This document shows positions 17,664 to 27,640 of a stretch of DNA of 64,000 nt, piece by piece. Under the pieces are notes generated by a model that was not told the origin of the DNA, did no database searches, and saw only the letters and a program-made list of their open reading frames with translations. The position numbers and the translations under genes are program-made. Source of the stretch: Spirulina subsalsa PCC 9445 (lineage in GTDB: Bacteria; Cyanobacteriota; Cyanobacteriia; Cyanobacteriales; Spirulinaceae); NCBI RefSeq assembly GCF_000314005.1, contig NZ_JH980292.1, forward strand, positions 730,517 through 794,516, in the 5' to 3' direction. Within the stretch, counting starts at the first letter, position 1, and each line of letters opens with the position of its first letter.

Positions 17664-20048
17664 ATGAAAATTTTAGTTGTTGAAGATGATCCAGTCACAG
17701 GGGACTTTTTGACACGATTATTAACTCAACACCATTATGTAATAGACCGAGCAATAGATGGTCGTAGCGGCTTGGATTTAGCCAGCAGTGCAGACTACGA
17801 CCTCATTCTGTTGGATTGGTTAATCCCCCATCTTGATGGCCTAACCCTCTGCCGTCGTTTGCGTTCGAGTGGCTACCAAAAGCCCATCTTACTGTTAACA
17901 TCTAAAACCTCCCATCAGGATGTCGTCGCCGGATTTGAGGCTGGGGCGGATGATTATGTCACCAAACCCTACACCCCCTCAGAACTCCTCGCCCGTATTC
18001 GCGCCTTACTCCGACGGGCAGCCCATCCCCTGAACCCCAAAATCCTGCGCTGGGGAGAGCTTTGTTGTAATCCCGCCACCGCAGAAGTCACCTATCAGAA
18101 TCAACTAATCTCCTTAACCCATAAGGAATATAACGTCTTACAACTTTTCTTAGAAAATCCTCAACGGGTCTATAGTCGGAGTGCCATTATTGATCGGCTG
18201 TGGTCAATGGATCATTGTCCGACAGAAAGCGCCGTGACAACACTAATCAAAGAAGTACGCCGTAAATTGCGGGTGGCCGGGCTACCCATTGATCCCATTG
18301 ACACCTTATATGGTCTGGGCTACCGTTTAAAGCCCCAAGAAGCCGCCCCCCCTATCCCCAATTTATCCACCCTCAAAACCGACAAATTAGCCCGCTTGGT
18401 GACGGTTTTAAAGCAGTATCAGGACAGTTTTCATGAGCAGGTACAGCTTTTAGACAAAGCGGCAGAAGCCCTGAAGGACAACACCCTGACTCCAGAATTG
18501 CACGAACAGGCCAAAATCAACGCCCACAAACTAGCCGGAAGTCTGGGTACCTTTGGCTATCCGATGGGGTCAGAAATAGCCCGAAAATTAGAGGAACTTC
18601 TCGGCCGAGAAACTCCCTATACAGCGCTCGAATCGGTTTATTTTAGTAATCAAGTTACTCAGTTAAAACATATTCTCTGCTGTCCTCCTCGTCTTGATGA
18701 CGAAACCGGACAATTGCCCACCCCCTTAGTTTTAGTGGTTGATGATGACCTGAACTTAACCAGTCAGTTAATGCGAGAAGCGACCCAGTGGGGGGTGAGA
18801 ATTGAGACTGTCCAGACCATTGAAGAAGCGCGACAGTGGTTAAAACAACGATTACCCGATGTCATCTTGCTAGATTTAGTCTTTTCCGAAACCGAACAAA
18901 ATGGCTTGCAATTTTTGGATGAATTAACCCATCGCCTGCCCCAGATTCCGGTGTTAATGTTTACAGTGCGAGGGGGATTAGGCGATCGCATCACCGCCTC
19001 CCGTTTAGGCGCGAAAGGCTTTCTCCATAAGCCCATTGCCCTCCCCCAAATCGTCCAAACCATCACCCCCCTCCTTCTCCCCCCCACCAGCACCGATGCT
19101 AAAGTGATGATCATGGATGATGATCCCCTCACCCTCAAAACCCTCCGCAGTTTATTGGAACCGTGGGGACTCGAAATTACCACCATTAAGCACCCCGATC
19201 AATTTTGGGAAGCCCTCACCCAAACTGCCCCCGATTTATTGATTCTCAACCTAGAAATGACCGTTGTCCAGAGTCTCGAACTCTGCCGCGTTGTGCGTCA
19301 AGATGCCGAATGGGGCGATTTACCTATTATCGGCATTACAGATCGTTCACAAGCCCAAGCCATTCAAGAAGTTTTCGCGGCTGGCGTAGATGATTTTATT
19401 GGGAAGCCCGTAGTCGGCCCCGAATTAGTGACTCGTGTTCTCATTCGCATTGAACGGATTCAACTCCAGCACCAACTGAAAACCCTACAACATCAAGAAA
19501 AACAAAAATTACAATATCAAGCCCGCATTGACGGGTTAACCCAAATCGCCAATCGTCGTCACTTTGAGGAATATTTACAACAAGTTTGGTTACAACATCA
19601 CCGAGAAAAAGAATCTTGTAGCTTGCTATTAGGGGATCTAGACTACTTCAAACTCTACAACGACACCTACGGTCATTTAGCCGGAGATCGTTGTTTACAA
19701 ACCGTTGCCCATCTTCTCAATAGCTCCCTAAAGCGCCCCGGTGATTTATTAGCCCGTTACGGAGGAGAAGAATTTGCAATTATATTACCAAAAACCAATT
19801 TAACCGGGGCCGTTCGTGTCGCTCAACGCATCCGAGACAAACTCAAAAAAGCCGATATTCCCCATATCAAATCCCCCGTTTGTGATGCCGCCGGAATTCC
19901 CTATGGACGGGTAACAATGAGTCTAGGAGTCAGCAGTGGAATCCCTCAAGGAAATCAGTCTTTAGATCAATGGCTGCACATTGTCGATCAGGCCTTATAT
20001 GAAGCCAAGGCACAAGGAAGAGATCGGTTTGTCTGTCTGCCCTGGTGA
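17664..20048 (+). CDS. REC-wHTH-Hpt-REC-REC-GGDEF response regulator (locus B)
   Basis: A 794-residue regulator that combines a DNA-binding domain and a diguanylate cyclase in one chain. Order: REC1 (1-115, Asp51), OmpR-type winged helix (about 128-225), Hpt (about 237-330, His288 in AHKLAGS), REC2 (about 352-465, Asp404), REC3 (about 475-595), GGDEF (about 630-790). The cyclase site is intact (GGEEF 700-704), and a c-di-GMP inhibitory site RPGD (691-694) sits exactly five residues before it. In REC3 the acceptor position is Asn529 (LLILNLEM), so that receiver probably cannot be phosphorylated, although its acidic pocket and Lys remain. It is a paralogue of the regulator at 163. The kinase at 20273 is the likely partner. 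Confidence 0.93.
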   Translation: MKILVVEDDPVTGDFLTRLLTQHHYVIDRAIDGRSGLDLASSADYDLILLDWLIPHLDGLTLCRRLRSSGYQKPILLLTSKTSHQDVVAGFEAGADDYVTKPYTPSELLARIRALLRRAAHPLNPKILRWGELCCNPATAEVTYQNQLISLTHKEYNVLQLFLENPQRVYSRSAIIDRLWSMDHCPTESAVTTLIKEVRRKLRVAGLPIDPIDTLYGLGYRLKPQEAAPPIPNLSTLKTDKLARLVTVLKQYQDSFHEQVQLLDKAAEALKDNTLTPELHEQAKINAHKLAGSLGTFGYPMGSEIARKLEELLGRETPYTALESVYFSNQVTQLKHILCCPPRLDDETGQLPTPLVLVVDDDLNLTSQLMREATQWGVRIETVQTIEEARQWLKQRLPDVILLDLVFSETEQNGLQFLDELTHRLPQIPVLMFTVRGGLGDRITASRLGAKGFLHKPIALPQIVQTITPLLLPPTSTDAKVMIMDDDPLTLKTLRSLLEPWGLEITTIKHPDQFWEALTQTAPDLLILNLEMTVVQSLELCRVVRQDAEWGDLPIIGITDRSQAQAIQEVFAAGVDDFIGKPVVGPELVTRVLIRIERIQLQHQLKTLQHQEKQKLQYQARIDGLTQIANRRHFEEYLQQVWLQHHREKESCSLLLGDLDYFKLYNDTYGHLAGDRCLQTVAHLLNSSLKRPGDLLARYGGEEFAIILPKTNLTGAVRVAQRIRDKLKKADIPHIKSPVCDAAGIPYGRVTMSLGVSSGIPQGNQSLDQWLHIVDQALYEAKAQGRDRFVCLPW

Positions 20049-20272
20049 AAAGTGATGAGAACTGGTGAGAACTGATGAGAACTGATGAGAAGTAATCAAC
20101 AGTTTGTGAAAATGTCTGTGAAAATGTCTGTGAAAATTTCGTGAAAATTTCCTAGAGAGAACCGGCTCAGTCTTCCCCTCGTCGCCCCCCTATTCTACCC
20201 TGCCCTCCTGAATGGTTACAATCAGAGAATGAATTGCTTCGGTTGTACTCCTCGCCAATTTAGGATTACCGG

Positions 20273-22432
20273 ATGTCCAATATACCAGATGAAACCGCCC
20301 AAGCCCTTCGCACGAGTGAAAACAGACTCCGTTTAGTCACCAATGCCTTACCCGTTTGTATTTCCTATATCGATCGAGAATTGCGCTATCAATTTGCGAA
20401 TCAAACCTATCAAAAATGGTTCGGACGCTCCACTGATGAAATTATCAATCAATACCTCTGGGATGTTATTGGTCAAGTTGCCTATGAAAACATAAAATCT
20501 AAGGTTGATCAAGTCTTACAAGGGCAAACGGTAGAATATGAAACAGAAATGGTTTATAGCCCTAATCATATTCGTTATGTTGCCGCTACCCTCGTCCCTG
20601 ACCTAGGAGAAGATGGTCAGGTCTTGGGGTATTATGCCCTAATTGAAGACCGCTCCAATCAACGCAAAACAGAAGCCGAATTAAAAGACTTAGCGCAACG
20701 AATGTTAACGGTGATTGAAACGGTGGGGGAAGGGATTACCCTGAGCAATTTAGGGGGAGAATTTATGATTCTCAACTCTAAATTAGAACAAATTACAGGC
20801 TACAGTCGGGAAGAAGTGAGAAGTTTTCAAGACTTCTTGATTTATCTTTATCCGAATCTACAAGAACGACAACGAGTTGCCCAAGAAATTCAAGATGTTT
20901 TACGGGTTGGAGTGCGAGAAAATATCGAAACCCAAATTGTTACTAAATCTGGTAAGCGCAAAACTTTATTAGTCTCTACTTCTCGCCTAGAAATCAATAA
21001 CGAGCCTTGGCTATTGAGTGCCTATCGAGACATTACAGAACGTCAAGTGATTGAATTACAACTACGGGATAGTGAAGCACGATTACAGACCATTGTCAAT
21101 AACACTTTTGATGGAATTTTAATCGTAGATAGTCAAGGAATTGTACGCTTTGCTAATCCGGCCGTTACCCGTTTATTTAATAAATCCATTGAGCAAATTA
21201 TGGGGAGTGAATTGGGTCGTCCTATTGTAGTAGGAGGTTCAGCAGAAATTGAGCTACATTCTCGGGGTCAAGAAGTCAAATATGCAGAAATGACGGTGGC
21301 TGAGGCGCAATGGGAAGGGGAGAATGTTTACATTGTTTCCTTACGAGATATTAGTGAGCGAAAACAGGCTGAACGAGCTTTACGCGAGAGTGAGGAACGG
21401 TTTCGTCGGGCTTTTCGCGACTCTGCTATTGGTATGGCATTAGTGACAATTGAGGGGGAATTTTTGCGGGTCAATCGTTCTTTATGTGAAATTTTAGGCT
21501 ATAGTGAAGCGGAGTTTAGCCACTTAACCTTAAAAGGGATTACTCACCCAGAAGATTGGTCAATGAGTGAGTGTTATCAACAGCAAATTATCCGGGGAGA
21601 AATTCGCTACTATCAACAAGAAAAGCGGTATTTTAATCGGCACGGTCAAGCGGTTTGGGTGTTGGTTTCTGCGTCTTTGGTGCGAGATAGTGAGGGACAG
21701 CCTTTATATTTGATTGCCCAAGTGCAAGATATTAGTGAACAACGGGCAATTGACCAGATGAAACATGAATTTATTTCTGTGGTCAGTCATGAGTTACGCA
21801 CGCCTTTGACGGCCATTGAGGGGGCTTTAGGGTTATTAGCAACGGGGATTTATAACAATAAACCGGAGAAAGCCCAACGAATGTTAGAAATTGCCCGGAC
21901 AGATTGCGATCGCCTTGTCCGCTTGGTCAATGATATCCTGAGCTTGGAACGCTTGGACTCGGGACAGTTTCAGTTAGAGATGGCCTCCTGTTCCGTGGCC
22001 CACTTAATGAAACAGTCCGTCGAGGTGATGCAGGCGATCGCCAGTACAGTTCCCATTACCCTGACCACCCAACCCCTAGAGGCTCAAGTTTGGGCTGAGG
22101 CTGACTCCATTTTACAAACCCTAACCAACCTCTTGAACAATGCCATCAAATTTTCCCCACCCCATACCACCGTTACTGTCTCAGCCCAAGATTATGGGGC
22201 CAGCATCTGTTTTTGTGTCCAAGATCAAGGGCGTGGCATCCCCCCCGATAAACTACACAGCATTTTCCGCCGTTTCCAACAAGTGGATGTGTCCGATGCC
22301 CGTCAAAAAGGAGGCACAGGATTAGGACTTGCCATCTGTCAGAAAATTATTGAACAACACGGAGGACGAATTTGGGCAGAAAGTCAACTAGGACAAGGAA
22401 CTTGTTTTTATTTCACCCTGCCTAAAGCTTAG
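20273..22432 (+). CDS. Four-PAS soluble sensor histidine kinase (locus B)
   Basis: Histidine kinase of 719 residues, no membrane segment. Four PAS units (about 10-130, 142-262, 268-365, 372-490) precede HisKA (His506 in VVSHELRTPL) and HATPase (about 605-718, with GRGIP and GGTGLGLAI). Its catalytic part closely resembles that of the giant kinase at 2232: H-box and following helix SVVSHELRTPLT, LVRLVNDIL, and the phrase QKGGTGLGLAI. It has no receiver and should phosphorylate a separate regulator. The gene 225 bases upstream is the obvious candidate. A TAGGA precedes the ATG. Confidence 0.92.
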   Translation: MSNIPDETAQALRTSENRLRLVTNALPVCISYIDRELRYQFANQTYQKWFGRSTDEIINQYLWDVIGQVAYENIKSKVDQVLQGQTVEYETEMVYSPNHIRYVAATLVPDLGEDGQVLGYYALIEDRSNQRKTEAELKDLAQRMLTVIETVGEGITLSNLGGEFMILNSKLEQITGYSREEVRSFQDFLIYLYPNLQERQRVAQEIQDVLRVGVRENIETQIVTKSGKRKTLLVSTSRLEINNEPWLLSAYRDITERQVIELQLRDSEARLQTIVNNTFDGILIVDSQGIVRFANPAVTRLFNKSIEQIMGSELGRPIVVGGSAEIELHSRGQEVKYAEMTVAEAQWEGENVYIVSLRDISERKQAERALRESEERFRRAFRDSAIGMALVTIEGEFLRVNRSLCEILGYSEAEFSHLTLKGITHPEDWSMSECYQQQIIRGEIRYYQQEKRYFNRHGQAVWVLVSASLVRDSEGQPLYLIAQVQDISEQRAIDQMKHEFISVVSHELRTPLTAIEGALGLLATGIYNNKPEKAQRMLEIARTDCDRLVRLVNDILSLERLDSGQFQLEMASCSVAHLMKQSVEVMQAIASTVPITLTTQPLEAQVWAEADSILQTLTNLLNNAIKFSPPHTTVTVSAQDYGASICFCVQDQGRGIPPDKLHSIFRRFQQVDVSDARQKGGTGLGLAICQKIIEQHGGRIWAESQLGQGTCFYFTLPKA

Positions 22433-22442
22433 GTTTTACTCT

Positions 22443-22474
22443 TTATTTTTGCGAGTGTCAACCGCAAAAAATAA
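22443..22474. terminator. Hairpin after locus B kinase
   Basis: TTATTTTTGCG and CGCAAAAAATAA form a stem of about 11 bp with a 9-base loop. Outside it, AGGTTTT (22431) and AAAACCT add further pairing. It begins about 10 bases past the kinase stop. The AT-rich arms make a classical T-run hard to separate from the stem. Confidence 0.5.
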
Positions 22475-22567
22475 TAAAAAAAAACCTTAATTTTACTCGA
22501 ATAGATGAAGATTTTCAATTGTTTTGTGATATCATGAAAAAATCCAATATTTTGGAAAATTTTGACC

Positions 22568-23380
22568 ATGATTGATCCTAACTTAATTGCTAAAATACCT
22601 GACGAATTCGCCGAAGTTAAACCGTTTTTAGAAAATAATTTACTGCCTTATATCGCCATAACCTGCCACGACCAGGGCTGGATTAGCGGTTCTGAACCAG
22701 ACTTATTGAAACCTTGGGAGACAAAACTAGGGGGATATCCTTATTTACCCAAAGGAATGGACTACCCCAAAGATGCAGAAACCAATCGGCTTTTAATGTT
22801 TTTAGGTCAGATTGACTGCGCTGATGTGCCGGAATTGCCTGGTTTCAACTTTCCTAAACAGGGACTTTTACAATTTTACACAGGATACATCGTTCCCATG
22901 GGACAGTGGGAGTCCACACAACATTACATTCGTTACTTTCCAGAGATTTCTAAAGACGAAGGGGAATTAATCACAGATTTTAGTTTTCTGGCAGAAGAAC
23001 GAAGTTATAATGAGTGGTATGATCATGTTTATCGCTTAAGTTTCTCTCTGGAGTCTGATGTTTTCTTAGACTATCGTAGCGGTTTTTCGGTGTTTCATCC
23101 CTTAGACGAACCCGAAAATCTGCCGAACTGGGAGGAATTTTATTATGAGTGGTTTTATGAACAAGAGGAACACATGGCACTCAAAGGAAATGGGAAATTA
23201 GGGGGATATCCTGAAGTTCATTCCTATGTGCCGGAGACACTAGATAAGGCGGAAGGTCAGCTTTTATTAGAATTAGATCATCCCGATGATGATGGGGGGT
23301 TTTTCTACTTTTTTATTGACCCTGAAAAATTAAGTCAGCTAGATTTTAGTGAGGTTAGTTCTTATTTAGTAGCTGTTTAA
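22568..23380 (+). CDS. DUF1963 (YwqG-like) protein
   Basis: Protein of 270 residues matching the YwqG/DUF1963 pattern: LGGYPYLPKGMDYP near the front, LLMFLGQIDCADVP, LLQFYTG, a second KLGGYPEV and a C-terminal LLLELDHPDDDGGFFYFFI. These proteins are soluble, acidic and of unknown function. A TTG at 22562 is in frame, but ATG 22568 is preferred. No strong ribosome binding site is visible. It converges with the glycosyltransferase at 23495, with a good hairpin between them. Confidence 0.85.
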   Translation: MIDPNLIAKIPDEFAEVKPFLENNLLPYIAITCHDQGWISGSEPDLLKPWETKLGGYPYLPKGMDYPKDAETNRLLMFLGQIDCADVPELPGFNFPKQGLLQFYTGYIVPMGQWESTQHYIRYFPEISKDEGELITDFSFLAEERSYNEWYDHVYRLSFSLESDVFLDYRSGFSVFHPLDEPENLPNWEEFYYEWFYEQEEHMALKGNGKLGGYPEVHSYVPETLDKAEGQLLLELDHPDDDGGFFYFFIDPEKLSQLDFSEVSSYLVAV

Positions 23381-23441
23381 TTGGCTCTTTCTTAAGAAAA
23401 AATAGTGCTTTAGGTTTATTTTTGAAGGTGTGACAAACTGA

Positions 23442-23472
23442 ATGGATAAGCCCTCCAGGAGAGCTTATCCAT
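23442..23472. terminator. Bidirectional hairpin between convergent genes
   Basis: ATGGATAAGC and GCTTATCCAT pair perfectly over 10 bp, with CTCC/GGAG able to extend the stem inside. It lies between the stops of the DUF1963 gene and the GT4 gene, which converge. T-rich tails are weak, so the function is inferred from position and strength. Confidence 0.55.
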
Positions 23473-23494
23473 GACAGCACAAATAGCCACTCGA

Positions 23495-24622
23495 TTAAGC
23501 CAAAGAATGATCTACAAACTTCTTAATTTCTTGGGTAAACTTAGCCGTAGAAAAAAGCTCTTTTCGCGCCGCTAATTTAGCCAACATTTCTTTCTCTTTC
23601 GCCTCGTCACTTAAAACAGCCACAATCTGCTTGACAGCTTCTTCAGGACGGTCAAATAATAACTCATCATTTTCCGGTCCAATAATCTCAATTTGTCCCC
23701 CTCCTTTGCGACGAGCAAAGGTGAGAGCTCCCGCTTTCACCATCTCCGCCACAGAAATCCCGAAGGGTTCTTTTTTGTAGTGAATACCGTATTTACACCG
23801 GGTCAAAACTTTTTTGTAGTCCTCATAGGGTAAGTTTTCATACAGTGTCACCCAGTCGGAATTTTGATCAATCATTTTCTGGAGAAAGCGCCGATAATCT
23901 ACCGCATAAGTTCCCCCCCCTCCTCCAGTCAGATATAGCTTCACATCAAAGCCTTGTGCGCGCACTTCCTTTAAAATTTCAATCACCCGATGGGGTTCTT
24001 TCGGTCGAGTTAAACGACCACTACAAATAAAGGCATATTCTTTAGTTTCCCAAGGAATATCCTGCACTTCCAAAACCACGGGAGGATAAATTACTGTTGA
24101 CTCTATCCCATAGGTTTGTTTAACTTTATCGGCAACAAAACCAGAGTTAGCAATTGAGTAGTTATTCTTCAAATTTTCGTAAGATAACTTAGAAACTCTG
24201 TTATAAATTTTGTTATCATCTAAGACTTTAACCCAGTGAATATACTGGATGTCTTTGCCTCCCATATCAATGGCATTATAAGTTGAGATCGCTAAATCAT
24301 ACTCTGAACGATGAGCTTTTAATTTACGAATAATAAGATGATAGCTAAAAATCTTGAAATTCCAATTATTCGCCACTAAAAAAGTTGTAAACTTGCTCAA
24401 CCTGTCTGGGATAAGTGCATTTATTTTTAACTTTTCTGGCTCAATTTCTGTCCCATACATAGCATTTAAATAACGGACATCAATATTGACTAAAGTAAAT
24501 AAAGTTAAGTCATAGTTGTCTTTTAATGCTTGGGCAATCCATAGCGCAACGGCTTCAGCACCTCCTCCTAAAAAAAGGGGGTAAAACAAAGCAACTTTTT
24601 TTTGTTTTTCAGATGAATTCAT
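23495..24622 (-). CDS. GT4-type glycosyltransferase
   Basis: Glycosyltransferase of GT-B fold, about 375 residues. The N-terminal half opens with VALFYPLFLGGGAEAVALWIA, the glycine-rich acceptor-side loop. The C-terminal half holds FICSGRLTRPKEPHRVIE and EPFGISVAEMVKAGAL, the E-x7-E region of GT4 enzymes that binds the nucleotide sugar. A GTG at 24655 is in frame, 11 bases after the preceding gene. The ATG at 24622 gives a more usual N-terminus. Neither has a clear ribosome binding site. It is downstream of another GT4 gene and probably co-transcribed. Sugar and acceptor cannot be read from sequence. Confidence 0.88.
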   Translation of the reverse strand: MNSSEKQKKVALFYPLFLGGGAEAVALWIAQALKDNYDLTLFTLVNIDVRYLNAMYGTEIEPEKLKINALIPDRLSKFTTFLVANNWNFKIFSYHLIIRKLKAHRSEYDLAISTYNAIDMGGKDIQYIHWVKVLDDNKIYNRVSKLSYENLKNNYSIANSGFVADKVKQTYGIESTVIYPPVVLEVQDIPWETKEYAFICSGRLTRPKEPHRVIEILKEVRAQGFDVKLYLTGGGGGTYAVDYRRFLQKMIDQNSDWVTLYENLPYEDYKKVLTRCKYGIHYKKEPFGISVAEMVKAGALTFARRKGGGQIEIIGPENDELLFDRPEEAVKQIVAVLSDEAKEKEMLAKLAARKELFSTAKFTQEIKKFVDHSLA

Positions 24623-24666
24623 GTTGATATTTTGCGAAGGTAAGCTAAAGGACACGGGTATTATTA

Positions 24667-25869
24667 TCAGTAACCGAGTTGTTTGATCACATCTTCTAGA
24701 ATCGTTGCCATACAGTTAACGCTATAATGGTCAACGCATCTTTCCCTAGCACGACTTCCCGCTAAGATGGCTTGATCATAATGGTCAAAAATCCACTGAA
24801 TTTTATCAGCGATTTGTTCTGGAGATTCAGGATCAACTAAAAACCCGGTATCTGATAATAATTTTGGAATATCGCCCACTCGTGTAGCTAGAATAGGTTT
24901 TGCCATTGACATCCCATCCGTCAGTTTTAAAGGGAATTGAGCTTGAGTGACAGGGGTATCCCGTTGAGGTACGACAACAATATGAGCAGCCGCTACAATT
25001 TCCGGCATTTCTACTGCTGGAAATTGGGGGAGATTGATTAACCATTTTCCCCATTTTTTTTGTAATTTCTGCTCATAGTCATCGTAGGGACTCCCTCCAA
25101 CAATTACCAGCCTTAAATCTTCTTGATTTAATTGATCAAGTGCCATCAGAACATCTTCTACCCCTTTATAGGGACGAGGCGCTCCCGGGAACATTAAAAT
25201 ACGATAATTTTGTAAATTATATTTAACTCGACTTTTTTCTACATCATAGTTTTCTGGATTAAATAAGTCTGTATCTTTACCATTAGGAATATAAATCCCC
25301 CCAAAACGGGATTTAAGAAATTCCGTATGAACAGTAATTAGATCAGCAGAAGATACCGTTTTTTCCATCCACTTTAAATAAACACGATGATCGGGAAAAC
25401 GCAATGCTCCATCGGGCTTAATAATATCTCTAGCGAGTTGTCTAAAATTTTCTGGATACTTGAATTTATCTCCTCCCTGCCATCCTAACTCCCAATCATC
25501 AATATCTAAAATAAGGGGTTTCTTTCTGATTTTTTTACTCCATAATGCTACGCCAAAACTTGTTACTTTTGGCCGTAGTGCATAGAGAATATCTCCAGTA
25601 ATCTCTCCCATTAATTGGCGGGCTGATTGCAGGAAGTTAGGGTAATTTTTGCCCTTTATGGCTTTAATCTGAAAGGGCAATGAAGAAGTATCTGGAAAGT
25701 TATCGCCAAAAACGAATCCTAAAATTTCTACTTCATGTCCTAGTTTTTCTAGGGCTTGAGCTAGTAAAAAGGTGCGGACTGCTCCTCCCCATCTTCCGGC
25801 TCCACTGGTGGAAATGTCACTCACAATAATAGAAATCTTTAACTTTTTTGCAGAATGGTAAACCATCAT
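24667..25869 (-). CDS. GT4-type glycosyltransferase
   Basis: Glycosyltransferase of 400 residues. Features: an N-terminal glycine-rich segment (STSGAGRWGGAVRTFLLA), the central ILMFPGAPRPYKGVEDVLMAL that begins the nucleotide-sugar domain, and PLKLTDGMSMAKPILATRVGDIPKLL near the C-terminus. The usual first Glu of the E-x7-E motif appears replaced: the region reads QFPLKLTDGMSMAKP. It is first of a two-gene minus-strand set and diverges from the GT61 gene at 26155. A role in surface polysaccharide assembly fits the neighbourhood but is inferred. Confidence 0.87.
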   Translation of the reverse strand: MMVYHSAKKLKISIIVSDISTSGAGRWGGAVRTFLLAQALEKLGHEVEILGFVFGDNFPDTSSLPFQIKAIKGKNYPNFLQSARQLMGEITGDILYALRPKVTSFGVALWSKKIRKKPLILDIDDWELGWQGGDKFKYPENFRQLARDIIKPDGALRFPDHRVYLKWMEKTVSSADLITVHTEFLKSRFGGIYIPNGKDTDLFNPENYDVEKSRVKYNLQNYRILMFPGAPRPYKGVEDVLMALDQLNQEDLRLVIVGGSPYDDYEQKLQKKWGKWLINLPQFPAVEMPEIVAAAHIVVVPQRDTPVTQAQFPLKLTDGMSMAKPILATRVGDIPKLLSDTGFLVDPESPEQIADKIQWIFDHYDQAILAGSRARERCVDHYSVNCMATILEDVIKQLGY

Positions 25870-26154
25870 GTGCAGACCATTAAGTTTGATAAACTGGGAT
25901 CTAGAATCATCCTAATATAAAGAGAGAACTCTAAGTATCCATGGTAGTCTCTTCATCGACCAGAGAAACATTAAGTTCTTGTGATCAGATGGGAGCGATA
26001 CTTGTTTACACGCTAAGACTCTAGGCTGTCTTCCCTTTTTCTGCTTGAGCAACATTCGTCATTCGTGAAGGATGTTACTGAATACAAGGGACTCCTTGCT
26101 ATATTGGTGCTTGAATGGACATCTCACCAATATTCTATTCTCAAGATCCTGATT

Positions 26155-27309
26155 ATGCCTGATCCTGTATCACTGTTACATCGTATCAAACGAAAAACCT
26201 TGAATCAACTGCGGTCGTGGTTTGATCGATCCGATCCTGAAGCTTGTGGTCCGACGGGACTGGCGAAAAACTGGATAAGTTATCAAGATTATTGTCAACA
26301 AGAAGGGACTTGGTATCTTGTCTATCCGAGTTTGTCTTGTTACTGGGACAAAAATCGAAGTCATAACTGGGGGAAGCTGTCGGTTGATTTTACCAAAAAT
26401 CTGCGATCGCACATTCCAGAAACTGGAGTCCTGGAAATTCCCAAGGGTCAGGTCATGGATATTCAGGGTTACACCCTGACAGGAAACGATTTTTTCCTCC
26501 CTGATTTATCTTACCATCGGAATCGGCTGGAGTATGCTCATTTACCCTCTGTAAAGTACCCCATTGAGAAGATTGAGGGAACTTGTTTCTCCTTGATGAC
26601 CAATGCCTCGAATAATTACTGTCATTTTTTGCTAGATTCTTTGACCCGTCTGCATCTCTTTGAGAAGGCCGGATTTTCTTTAGATCAGGTCGATTGGATT
26701 TTAGCACCTAAACCGATTTCTGAAAATGCTTGGAATATTTTTCGACAACTCGGAATTAACGAATCGAAGTGTATTTGGTCTGAACGCCAACGAGGAATTC
26801 AAGCGGATCGCCTAATCGCAACAACTCACCCCGGTCTACAAGCACACTATCCCCGTTGGGTTGTAGATTTCATGCAGCAGCGCGTTAAACTAGAGCCAAG
26901 TCAGCCTCAACGTCGCTTGTACATACCGCGTAAAACTGGGACTCGTAAGATTGCCAATGAATCAGAACTTTATCCTCTGCTGAAAAAATATGGCTTTGAG
27001 TTATACAATCCTGACCAAGAACCCTATCAACCTCAAGTCTTCCATGAAGCCGCGATTATTGTTGCACCTCATGGCGCAGCCTTGACTAATCTGGTCTTTT
27101 GTCAACCGGGAACTAAGCTCTTAGAATTAATGTCGGCAGGACATTTAAAGCCGTACTTTTTCGCACTTTCTCAGGTGATCGGTTTAGAACATCACTATAT
27201 TGTAGGCGCTACAACAGAGCCACTACCAAAACGTCGGGGTCTATGCAAGTTTGATTTTACAATTGAGCCGTCCTTATTAAATAAAGCTTTAGCCGAATTA
27301 GTCAGTTGA
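26155..27309 (+). CDS. GT61-family (DUF563) glycosyltransferase
   Basis: Protein of about 384 residues resembling the GT61/DUF563 family: NNYCHFLLDSLTRLHLFE in the middle and VAPHGAALTNLVFCQPGTKLLEL near the C-terminus, the family's signature. The frame opens at 26065, but ATG 26155 (MPDPVSLLHRI) removes an unlikely leader. It diverges from the GT4 pair across about 285 bases that show no other gene. Family members in bacteria take part in polysaccharide or glycan synthesis. The donor sugar is unknown. Confidence 0.85.
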   Translation: MPDPVSLLHRIKRKTLNQLRSWFDRSDPEACGPTGLAKNWISYQDYCQQEGTWYLVYPSLSCYWDKNRSHNWGKLSVDFTKNLRSHIPETGVLEIPKGQVMDIQGYTLTGNDFFLPDLSYHRNRLEYAHLPSVKYPIEKIEGTCFSLMTNASNNYCHFLLDSLTRLHLFEKAGFSLDQVDWILAPKPISENAWNIFRQLGINESKCIWSERQRGIQADRLIATTHPGLQAHYPRWVVDFMQQRVKLEPSQPQRRLYIPRKTGTRKIANESELYPLLKKYGFELYNPDQEPYQPQVFHEAAIIVAPHGAALTNLVFCQPGTKLLELMSAGHLKPYFFALSQVIGLEHHYIVGATTEPLPKRRGLCKFDFTIEPSLLNKALAELVS

Positions 27310-27640
27310 CTCCTCCCACCGTTAAGCTCCTCTCGTCGCTATAACGGAGGTCTTCACCCCGACATTCCAAACAACACAGCTTTAAGTTGTCACGCTTTTA
27401 ACAAAAATGTTGCGGAATTCCCCTTCCTCGCTTGCAGGGACCGGATGGACTTGACCACTAACTCCCAAAGCGAAAACCAAGCTAAAAAGGGCTGTGTTGC
27501 AAGAGAAAATTTGGGTCTTAGGAACTAGGACTTCTGCCTAGGGAGGGAAGATAAGACTCGCTATATTTCGGTATAGAAAGCACTTCCCATTGAATCAGGA
27601 AGCTCCATCCTCGCGCCTCGGCAGGGTGGGGTAGTTCACT
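27310..27640. mobile_element. Relic of an IS200/IS605-type element
   Basis: The left part (27310-27357) has CCGTTA and TAACGG around a loop, as in the end hairpins of this IS class. TTTTAACAAAAATGTTGCG at 27396-27414 is repeated exactly at 41492-41510. ATTGAATCAGGAAG and GCAGGGTGGGGTAGTTCAC at about 27591-27641 recur at 41893-41943, beside a tnpB fragment. No transposase reading frame remains. The right end reaches into the stop codon area of the ABC exporter gene. Confidence 0.65.
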
